A stretch of 64,000 bases of DNA, from the NCBI GenBank assembly GCA_030770425.1, contig JASJFT010000121.1, positions 1 to 64,000 of the forward strand. Direction: 5' to 3'. Positions 55,757 to 64,000 of the stretch are shown piece after piece (position 1 is the stretch's first letter; every line of letters starts with the position of its first letter). The notes beneath the pieces are model-generated. The model saw nothing but the letters and a program-made list of their open reading frames with translations. It was not told where the DNA came from and searched no databases. Both the position numbers and the translations under genes were made by a program. The stretch is from Darksidea phi (taxonomy: Eukaryota > Ascomycota > Dothideomycetes > Pleosporales > Lentitheciaceae).

Positions 55757-57118
55757 ATGAGCTCTGCTACCCATAGAGCAGCCAAACGGCCTGCGACGTC
55801 CATGGAAAGCCCCACCTCACCTGTAAGTAACACTCAGCTTTTACTTAGCGCGTAAGATTTAATCGGAACTGGACTAACACTCGAACACGATAGAGCACGA
55901 GCAAGACTAAAGATCCTCACGCCCTAATGGAATGGCAAGATCTTTGTATGGTGCACCCAAAGGGGAGCATTACTGAAACACTGACCTCTTGCAGTGAGCT
56001 GGCAGAGGGACAACGAATACATCCTAACTGGGTATCGGTACGATGACTCCCTGATCAAGCAGTTTACTTGGATGACTAAACTTCGCAGCCAAGCATCCTA
56101 TTCCTTAACCCGTTCAGCGCAGAGCATCTTAAGACTACACAATGAGAGTGGTAAGCATCCGCTTTTCGCCAATTCCATAGGAGCTATGCAATTTCGTCAT
56201 ACGCTGCCTAGAGCATATTTTCTACGTTTAGTGAATTGATACTGCGTCGCAGCGCTCTCGAGAAATCAGGAGTGCCTACGGCATGTGTCCTAGATACAGA
56301 TTTCTTTTCAAGAAGTTGGCCAGTTGTGCTTACAAGAGCAGTAAATATCTGGTCACACCTCATAGGAACCCTCATATTTTCACTAGTTCCCTTATACACA
56401 TACTACAGGGTAACGTCGCGATACATATACGCTACGGAAACGGACAAATTCGCACTGTTTACATACTTCGCCTCGGTGGCAGCTTGCTTTCTCCTCTCCT
56501 CCAGGTACGACAAAGTCGCACTATTAAGTTGCCGCTAACCGAATGTAAAGCTTCCATGCTTTTATGAACCATAGCCCTCGAATGGCATACTTCATGTCTC
56601 AGCTCGATCACCTTGGTATCGTTCTTGTTATTTGGGGCTCCACAATACCGAGCGCACACTTTGGCTACTACTGCGATAAACATCTACAACTACTTTACTG
56701 GTACCTGGCGACTGCAGCTGGTGTACTGTGTGCGATCGCAACGTTTTACCCTATGTTTCGGACGCCAGCAGGCCGCAAGATCAGAGTGTTGCTCTACATG
56801 CTTCTTGGTCTGTCTTCTTTCGTACCTGCTATCCATGGAGTGATGCTTAATGGTTATGCGGAACATGATCGCCGCATGGGGCTTTCATACTTCATTGGCC
56901 TTGGTATCATTCAAGGAACTGGGGCTGCAATCTATGGTGTGAGGATACCTGACAGATGGTATCCGAAACGTTTCGACATCTTCGGTTCCAGCCATCAAAT
57001 CATGCATATTCTGGTTATGGGTGGTGCTTGGTGTTACAGCGTAGGTTTGGTACGGGCCTTTGATTATTGGCATGGCTTGAACATCGATGGAAAAGGCGCG
57101 TGCAATCATATTTTATAA
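55757..57118 (+). CDS. PAQR / hemolysin III-related seven-helix receptor
   Basis: Five exons: 55757-55822, 55894-55945, 55995-56150, 56342-56504, 56551-57118, giving 334 residues. The joins restore MEWQDLLSWQRDNEYILTGY, RLHNESVNIWSHLIGTLIF and LLSSSFHAFMNHSPRM. Hallmarks of the progestin and adiponectin-receptor family are present: the YR..R...NE...W.H entry, the S-x-x-FH-x-x-x-x-H zinc site (FHAFMNHS), and the C-terminal HQIMHILVMGG with the second pair of zinc-binding His. Fungal members (Izh-like) affect zinc and lipid homeostasis and may act as ceramidase-type hydrolases in membranes. Intron 3 is long (191 nt) for this window but its ends are good. The frame is intact. Confidence 0.9.
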
Positions 57119-57907
57119 GAGCTGGATGCGCAGGACGTACGATACCAGGGTGATGGTTCAAGACGTTGCGAGAAGAAAGGGAGAAAGGAGACGTACCGCG
57201 AGGGGAAATATTTTGGGGACACTCGTTCGCAAGAGCGAGGCCAATGCGTAAACACGTGATGTAGATAGGAGTTACTGGGAAAGGCTTCCTGAAAGGGGCC
57301 AATAAGGCGTCAGAGATGGTTACCGTGATGTAGAGAGTAAAAATGTGAAGGGCCCTAGGAAAGCGCGCTAGAAAAGAAGCTAAATGGAGTAGAGGGAGGA
57401 TGTTCTAAAAAACGAGAGTTAGAAGCCGTCTAAATTGAATATAACTAAAGCTAGCGGATCGTTAGGTCCATGCGGAAGTCGTATTAACAGCATCACAGAC
57501 TGCCGCGGTAAAAAGAATGATAAGGCGGAAACGGCTAAAAACTAGCCTTAATAGCACGCCCACATTGTCCGGGGAGGTCGACATGTGCTGGTAGTGTGGT
57601 GTATGGGTATATCAGAGATAGGGTGGCGGAGCTCACGACCCGCAGTCGGAGGGATAGGAGGGAAGGGTTGATAGAATAGGCGGCCGAATAATTAATCAAT
57701 TGAACTATTTCTTCTGTCTGCTGTGTGATGGGATGGATAACAAACTCTAGCTGAAGATGCTCCCGGATGATGGCCCTTCGGAGCCCGGCCTAATGTTTCG
57801 CCGCTTACCTAAGCCTTCGACGCTCGATCGGGAGGCTCCCTTTACTACTACACCACAGTAGACTGTTTTGCCGAGTACTTTCTTGCCTTCGGCAAAAGAA
57901 AAGCACC
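57119..57907. other. Intergenic DNA
   Basis: No gene found. It becomes purine/AT-rich from about 57300 and contains inserts of unclear origin. It ends in the 5S rRNA terminator. Confidence 0.4.
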
Positions 57908-57923
57908 CAAAAAAAAGAAAAAA
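57908..57923 (-). terminator. Pol III T-run terminator of the 5S gene
   Basis: On the minus strand the 5S 3' end is directly followed by seven T, a C, and then another long T run, a standard RNA polymerase III stop. Confidence 0.8.
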
Positions 57924-58042
57924 ACATACAACAGTGGGGATTCGCTAGTGGTCACCCACCTAACTACTAGTCCACCGGTACGCTGCTTAAATATGGCTGA
58001 GCGAACGGGAAGCCTTGTATTCAGCGTCCTATGGTCGTATGT
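57924..58042 (-). rRNA. 5S ribosomal RNA gene (dispersed copy)
   Basis: The minus strand reads ACATACGACCATAGGACGCT at its 5' end and GAATCCCCACTGTTGTATGT at its 3' end, the typical ends of fungal 5S rRNA, spanning 119 nt. The ends pair as helix I (ACATAC with GTATGT). The internal block GGTGGGTGACCACTAGCGAA matches the well-conserved loop/helix region used by TFIIIA, with some A/T substitutions relative to the common fungal form (for example AGTAGTTAGGTGGG). A T-rich run at once downstream on the minus strand (57923-57908) is a good Pol III terminator. Single dispersed 5S genes are normal in Pezizomycotina. The few substitutions leave open whether this copy is active or a mildly mutated pseudo-5S. 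Confidence 0.88.
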
Positions 58043-59822
58043 GCTAGGATACGCGGGCTCTTACATATATAAACCAACTGAGTGAAGTCGGTTAGTGGCT
58101 TACCAGAGACGCGGTGCGGGAAGAGATCGCAACTCAAATGGGAGGGAACCGTGGCTTGTAGATGTGGCGGTGCTTGACCGCCACAGCCCCTCCGACGATT
58201 GACTGTCTGCTTGGTACGTCTTGAACTATACCTCTTTTTCAAGCGCCACCCTAAGGATCTCTTTCCCGTTAAATTAGAGCGGCGTCATGCTGTCTCCACG
58301 CTCGCGGTCATCACATGTGCGGAGTTTGACGCGATTTCCAATCATGGAGGCGCGCTCGGCGACGCGTCAGGCTACGCGCGTATATTTGGTGCAACCTCTT
58401 TACGTCTATATACCATACTAAGCTCTCATCAGGCTTACGGACCTACAACATCTACAACCCAGGCAAGTCGCTACTGGCGATGCTGCACCTTGTAGCCTAT
58501 AGTTGACGGTACCCTCTTATCACAGCCATACCAGATACCCGCCGAGCCCTTACTACGCCGTTCCCTTTCGCCGCGTCCTCGACTTCGTTGATCCCGGAAT
58601 GCTGCTCGATTAGATACGCGAGAAATGTTCTACGTCAACATCCTGGGTAGCGCCGGTAGGCCCGGGCGGTATAGGGGAAGCGGAAAGGAGACTCGGGCAA
58701 ATGCTTGCACCTAGCCCAGGCATAGGAAGTCGCAGCTCGTGGTTGCTGGTCCTCGACAATGCCGACGATGTTGCCGTCCTCTCTCTACCAGCGAGCCATG
58801 GCTAGAAGACACAGGCGAACGGCGGAGGTCGCGCCTTTTCCCTCCTCGCTCCTTCTCATCGTATCTACTCCAGAGCAAGAACGGCTCGGTTCTGGTCATA
58901 AGTCGGATGAGGAGCGTGGTGTCGCAGCTGGTGGAGGAGAGCGATACCATACCTATCGAGTCCATAGATGACGTCGGCGTGTAAGCTCCTTCATAGAGGA
59001 AGCTTGGAGAGGAGGTAGATAAGGATAGTACTACCGAGCTAGCGAGAGACTCGGATTTATGCCACTCGCTCTTATACAGGCGGCGATGTACATCCGACAC
59101 CGAGCGCTGAGATGAACGGTGTAGCAGTACTTTGAGGAGTTCCGCAAGAGCAACAGGAAGAGGACGGGCCTGTTAGAGTACAACGGAGGCCGCCTCCGGA
59201 GGGACGACGAAGCTAAGAACTTTATTCTTATAACGTGGCAAATCTCGTTCGTATCGTCGCTATCTTTGTTGCGGTCTACATTGTTGGCTTCTGCGTCTCC
59301 CTGCCGTTCCCCGTCCCGCTTCGATTCCGAATGAGCGCTTCGGGAACCTCCTGCCGATCAAAGAAGCTCATCAATGACAACGGGTCTGCCGCTGACTGCC
59401 TTGCATGGCCCCTTTATCGCCCTTACCACCGATACAGATACATTTGAAATACACAGCCTAGGACAACTGGCTACTCGGAAATGGTAAGAAGGGCAAGGCT
59501 CGCTAGAAAAGTGGAAGTGGTACATTGACAATCTTTGCACTATATTTCCGACAAGGTATACGAGAACCGCGCCCCATATAAGGTGCTTTTTCTGTATACC
59601 ACGTTGGCGCTGTCGTACCCGCTTAAATTCGGGGAATCGCTTCGTCAGTAGCTCTACTATTATAAAGGCGGTGTAGTATACTTGGTGGAGAGGAAGTCTA
59701 AGTAATATCGAGAGACCATCAGTAAAGTTGTTGAACGTTAGAAAGAATCTTACGAGGCCGAGAGTTACATGTACTAGTAATAGAGATAAGGAGGAGGGTG
59801 CTTGGGACGAGAATCTTCCACA
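58043..59822. other. Decayed DNA without legible genes
   Basis: Open frames (for example 58199-58495 plus, 58711-59100 minus, 59358-59939 minus) are present but show no domain motifs, and some are antisense to relic sequence. The frequent tag/taa and tata steps suggest mutated repeats. Confidence 0.45.
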
Positions 59823-59993
59823 CTGGCTAGTATGGCCAACCTGGCGTCGACGTTTGGAATCAAGGGCCGGTGGCAGAAGGCCAAGGAGCTGTTTATGTAA
59901 GTGATGGAGACGAGAAAGAGGGTCCTTGGGTCGGAGCATTCAGACACGCTGAGTAGTAGAGCCAAGACTAATGTAATGCCTGCATCACCAGTC
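59823..59993 (+). pseudogene. TPR (kinesin-light-chain-like) repeat relic
   Basis: The translation carries ASMANLASTF, then RWQKAKELFM, a TAA stop at 59898-59900, then VMETRKRVLGSEHSDTLSS. This is the repeat consensus of fungal NB-ARC/TPR proteins (LASTyxxQGRwxEAExLxxQVMExRKRVLGxEHPDTL). The stop stands where Gln (CAA) is expected, a C-to-T change. Sequence on both sides is no longer readable as TPR. Confidence 0.75.
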
Positions 59994-60442
59994 ATTAGCA
60001 GGAAGGAAGGCTGTTATTGGACTAATTAGCGAAAACGCCCTCCTAGCTTCTGGCCATCGAGGTAAATGCTTACGGTAATTTTATCGGGTGATTTCATGAG
60101 TACAGTTGAAATAAACTATCACTCGTATGCACCCGTATGTATTCACAAGCTCCGCGCGTCCCTTGCCGATTACGCGGCCTTCATGGTGGCTCTGGCTTCG
60201 CGGTCAACATCTCCACACCCGAATTTAAACCAATAACAAATTACCTGAATGATACAGAGTTACTCTAAAATCCAGTTTCTGAACTAGGCCGGACCGGACG
60301 AATCTGGAGTCCGGGCGATGGAAGATTGATATAAGACCTGACTTAGAGCCCTAAAACTCGAGATACAACAAGCTTTGAGAGGCTCTCGGGATACATTTGA
60401 ACCTAGCGTATCTTCTAAGATAATCTTCCATTCGACATCATC
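59994..60442. other. Spacer before GMC pseudogene
   Basis: Nothing recognised. Part may be the old promoter of the GMC gene. Confidence 0.35.
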
Positions 60443-62647
60443 ATGTGGACCTACGTACACATAGCTTTGGCCATATCCCGCGTGTCTATACAAGTTAGCG
60501 CTCAGAACACCGAGTATGAATACATTATCATCGGTTCGGGTCCGGGAGGAGGCTCACTAGCGTAATGGCCCCGTTCTTCTTTACATAGTACACTCGCTTA
60601 CATTACTACTATCAGGGTAAACCTGGCTCGTGCTGGCCACTCAGTGTTCTTGATTGAAGCTGGCGAAGACCATGGAGATAGCATTCTTCAGCGTGCCGCT
60701 GCATAGTAAGCTGCTCCCTTCATGTAGTCGAAAACAATGTACCTATAATTCGATACTCGATACCGACTGATGATGAAGCTCGGACCCATCAGCTAAGGAT
60801 CCGACCATGTCTTGGGAGTTCTTCGTCGAACACTATGAAGACCGCGAACGAGCATATCGCGATTCAAAATACACTTGGAAGACCACCAACGATACATACG
60901 ATATCGGCACAGACCCGCCTGAGGTGCTGAACCCTTGGGTATCTTCTACCCTCGAGCTGGCACCCTGGGTGGCTGTGGTAATCACAACGCTATGAGTAAA
61001 TTGAATTTCATTATCACTGTCATCATCTGAGTGGATCCTAATGGATATCATTGCTCTCTAGATCTTGCACTTCCTCCGGATAATGATTGGAACAACATTG
61101 AGAATGTGACTGGAGATGCCACATGGAATGCTGACTATATTCGGCGCCTCTTAGTGAGGATCGAGAACAACGACTACATCGAAGATGAATCGACGCCTGG
61201 ACACGGGTTCCACGGCTGGCTCCACATAGATCTCCCCATCGCTTGGTTAAATCTTCCAACCTTTAGTAGTCAAACCGAAATCAAATCAATCTTACATCGA
61301 TCCAGCCGGGCTTCCTCGGCCATATTTAACGTTTGCTCCAAGCCATTAGTATTCACTCACCAAATTCGACAGAAGAAATCTAGGAGCTAATCCAGCGGGA
61401 CTTGAATCGCGTGGATTCGGACCGCTATGAAACGAACGATCTCTATCAACTCCCTTTGCATTACGATTCCATGCGACGCCGAAGCTCCGCGCAAACCTAT
61501 CTTCGCGACACGATCAACGAGCTGGACGATGACGGCTCACCGGTCTACCCGCTCACCATTAGCACCGCCTATCTCGCCACGAGCCTCATCTTCGACAACG
61601 ACACAGAGTCCGGTAGACCACGAGCAATTGGAGTCAATTAACTACACGGCGCTTCCCTCTATCGTGCTGATCGCCGATATTGGGGCCAGGTTGGCCAGGC
61701 CATGAACGTTACCGCTTCGCGCGAAGTCATAGTTGCCGGCGGCACTTTCAACACTCCACAAATCCTCAAACTCAGCGGCATCGGGCCCCGCGCAGAGCTC
61801 GAAAGCTTTGGCATCCCCATCTTCGTCAACCTGCCAGCTGTCGGCGAGAACATGCAAGACAACTACGAAGGCGGCATTGTCGTCGAAGCAGCCCAGAACC
61901 CCCGTGACCCCTTTGAGAACTGCACGAACTTCGCCCCTGGCGATCCATGCTTACGATAGTGGAAAGAACATGGCACTGGACCGTACGACATCGCTGCCGC
62001 GCCCATTAGCATGCTGCACCGCTCCTCCTTATCCGAAAACGCCGATGCGGACCTACTCGTTTTCGGTGCTGCGGGTACTGTGTTCGATGGCATATTCCCC
62101 GGATACTCTATTACGTGGTACCAATCCACCAACTTCGTTCTTCTGGTCCACAGTCAAAATGCAGACGCAGAATCGTGCGGGGTACGTTTGCCTGCGCTCC
62201 GCTGATCCGCAGGACACGCCCATAATAAATTTCAATTTCTTCTCCGAGGGCGGAGACCACGATTTATAAGCCATGTTTGAAGGAATGCAATTCGTACTTG
62301 ACGTATTTAACAGTACGCCCGCGCCCTATGGCCCTTTCACACAAATCGCGCCCAATTCGAATTTGGATATTAGACAAGCGATTCGAGATGAAGCGATTAG
62401 TCATCACGCGACGAGCAGCTGTGTCATGGGGCCCGATGATGATGTACAGGGAAGTTGTGTGGATAAAAAGTTTAGGGTGCATGGGGTTGATGCGTTGAGA
62501 GTCGTGGATGCGTCTGTGTTTCTCAGGGTGCCTGACGGTTTTCCGATTATGCCGACTTTTCTATTGAGCGAGAAGGCTTTTGATACGTTCTTGGAGGAAG
62601 TAGGGGAAGGGTATAATGCGACGATGAGGAGCAGAAGGAAGCTATAG
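60443..62647 (+). pseudogene. GMC oxidoreductase (aryl-alcohol/glucose oxidase type), heavily mutated
   Basis: ATG at 60443 starts a hydrophobic leader and the FAD loop YIIIGSGPGGGSLA. A spliced continuation (intron about 60564-60616) gives VNLARAGHSVFLIEAGEDHG. Later blocks are TLGGCGNHNA (only after a frameshift near 60940), [44 protein letters not shown], and the C-terminal SHHATSSCVMGPDD with the catalytic His region, then DGFPIMPTFLLSEKA. At least three in-frame stops occur, at about 61637-61639, 61957-61959 (TAG) and 62268-62270 (TAA before AMFEGMQF). The last two are at positions where Gln would fit, as in C-to-T mutation. Several frameshifts also occur. The intact enzyme would have been a secreted FAD oxidase or dehydrogenase of about 620 residues. 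It is non-functional here. Confidence 0.88.
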
Positions 62648-62738
62648 ACTAGAGACGGTGATGGGGGATATAAGAGAAGAGTAGAGGTAACAAGGTTGAA
62701 GTTTAGTATTAAGATAAGGGGTTAAAGGAGCTTTATTC

Positions 62739-62890
62739 AGTAAAACGGAATTTACCCTTGGCGTCAGGCGTGTCGGCGACGCAAACCCACTTGTCTTCCA
62801 TCTATTGAGGTGCGAGACCCTTCAGGAGCTTGTTGTAGTCTGCGTATGTGAGGGGCAGACCCGAGTTTGCCGTGACTAGGTGCTCAATAG
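62739..62890 (-). pseudogene. Short conserved-looking relic of unknown protein
   Basis: Minus-strand translation LPLTYADYNKLLKGLAPQ, then TAG at about 62805-62803, then MEDKWVCVADTPDAKGKF in the same frame. The clean amino-acid pattern on both sides of one stop suggests a broken gene, but I do not recognise the family. Confidence 0.35.
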
Positions 62891-63479
62891 GGTGAAGCTC
62901 AACCGTGATTTTCGTGTTGGGACCGGAAAGGAGATTTGGATGTATAGAAAAGGCAGCGAAAATGTAAAGGCCAAACGGGGAATATCGAGCTTGAAAAATT
63001 TGTTTGATCGCTGATGCGCACAGTAGGGCAGAGCGGGGTTGAGGAGGAGCGCAACGTGCCAAGGGTGCACAAAAGAAAGCGCGAGACGAAGTGCCAGGGA
63101 CGAGGGGGTGGTCAAGATCGCGCACAGGTTTGCGCCTTTCCTGAGGTAGTGTGGCGGTGAAATGTGTCGGGCGAGACGGCACGTCCAACATTCCCTGGCG
63201 CGATGTTTCTAAAAATAATTTACGCATACATTGTGCAACCATCTCTACTCATCACATCCGGGAAATATCCCGTACACTCGCAAGGCATAATAGCGGGGCT
63301 GTGACTTGTTGTCCCAAGGTTGCACCCAAGCGCAGGGCGAACATGTAGTCCGTATGCTAGATCGGCGACGCACATACGGTGCACTTGTTTTGTCCGATTA
63401 GCGTGCGTTGGACCGATCATTCTTTAAGCGGTTAGTACCTCTTCCTCTGAGCGTGAGACTGACAGCCCCACGGATCTTT
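62891..63479. other. Spacer before PKS thioesterase relic
   Basis: No supported gene. Open frames on the minus strand at 62876-63242 have no motifs. Confidence 0.35.
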
Positions 63480-64000
63480 AGCAGCCAGCTCGATCGATGT
63501 GTCAAACTCCAAGAATGGATTTGCCGTGGTGAAGAAGCCCCCTGCTGCAGCTCCGGTAAAGATCGATCGCACGCAAATCCCAAACGTTCAAGAGCCGACC
63601 ACTGTTATTGATGGCAATTCGCTCGCACCCGGCATTAGAATCGCTCTTCCGAAGACAGGCGCATCCAAGTCTGGTTTTTACCACCGTTTTCCATTATACC
63701 AGGTGGAACAGGAAGCATTGGCAGCAACATTCATCTTCCGGCACACATTCAATCTGGAATGAAGCTCTACGCTGCCAATTCGTCATACTTACGGTGTCCC
63801 AGCAGACTCACTGTCGATGTTGGCGTTCCCGGCGCAGCCAAGCTCACCGTCGAAGCTTTACTGAAGAAACAGCCTAAGGGAATCCCCTTCTGGATGGGGG
63901 CTTTCCCGGCGGAGCCATGATCGTATACGAAGTGTCCCGCCAGTTACCCGCGGTTGGGCACAGTGTCGATAGTCTCTTGCTAATCGACATTGCTCGCCTC
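63480..64000 (+). pseudogene. Non-reducing PKS C-terminal thioesterase fragment, frameshifted, runs off window
   Basis: The linker (SKNGFAVVKKPPAAAP, then GIRIALPKTGAS) is in one frame. After a shift near 63670-63690 come IIPGGTGSIGSNIHLPAH, GMKLYAANSSYLRCPSRLTV and KLTVEALLKKQPKGIPFWMG in another, and after a second shift near 63908-63918 come MIVYEVSRQLPAVGHSVDSL and LLLIDIARL to the window end. Block order matches type I thioesterase domains that end non-reducing PKSs: P-GG/DG-TGS, Y-AANS-YL, GAF-S-GGAM around the nucleophile, and LLLID. The second shift falls exactly at the GxSxG nucleophile. KS/AT/PT domains are not present upstream, so this is an isolated C-terminal piece. It is unrelated in sequence to the HR-PKS above. 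Confidence 0.7.

Noticed and set aside
58711..59100. 129-codon minus-strand open frame
   Set aside because: Low-complexity Ser/Arg-rich translation with no motif; lies in decayed DNA.
59358..59939. 193-codon minus-strand open frame
   Set aside because: Antisense to the TPR relic and to other decayed sequence; no domain pattern of its own.

Overview
The window looks like nuclear DNA of a filamentous ascomycete (Pezizomycotina). The signs are: short GT-AG introns of about 46-110 nt in most genes, Zn(II)2Cys6 regulators, modular polyketide and NRPS-like enzymes, secreted plant-wall hydrolases, SAT4, PAQR and HET type families, a dispersed 5S rRNA gene, and many relics whose stop codons look like C-to-T (G-to-A) changes, as left by repeat-induced point mutation (RIP). 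No species can be named from the sequence alone.

Layout. (1) 0.2-8.2 kb is the remains of a secondary-metabolite locus: AT-rich 21-bp tandem repeats, a truncated trans-enoyl-reductase relic, a broken alpha/beta hydrolase, a DUF1772-like membrane protein, an intact MFS exporter divergent from an intact AflR-like zinc-cluster regulator, and a polyketide synthase (PKS) cut down to part of its KS domain. (2) 8.2-20.9 kb holds three intact nutritional genes, a GH93 exo-arabinanase-like enzyme, an MFS sugar transporter and a GH6 cellobiohydrolase, separated by long gene-poor DNA that carries a small TA-flanked inverted-repeat element. (3) 20.9-38.7 kb is the best-preserved cluster: zinc-cluster regulator, MFS exporter, a 2491-residue highly reducing PKS (KS-AT-DH-MT-ER-KR-ACP with a degenerate ER), and, divergent from it, a 1062-residue A-T-R NRPS-like carboxylate reductase. 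(4) 39-53 kb is mixed: frameshifted NmrA-like reductase and zinc-cluster relics, an F-box protein, a DxDTT toroid-fold cyclase-like gene truncated near an assembly gap, an SDR, a SAT4-type membrane protein, a cytochrome P450 with frame breaks, and a HET relic. (5) 53-57 kb holds an intact pair of membrane proteins (one unknown, one PAQR). (6) 57.9-64 kb holds a 5S rRNA gene followed by decayed sequence: a TPR relic, a GMC oxidoreductase pseudogene, and a broken thioesterase end of a non-reducing PKS running off the window.

Working model (inference): the HR-PKS, whose ER lacks the NADPH-binding glycine loop and which has no release domain, makes a C-methylated chain that the divergent A-T-R enzyme could activate and reduce to an aldehyde or alcohol. 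The two regulators and two exporters would serve this locus and the decayed left-hand one. Intact genes and relics are interleaved. Several breaks are single-base indels beside a homopolymer-flanked gap, so some 'pseudogenes' could be sequencing errors. The C-to-T stops cannot be explained that way.
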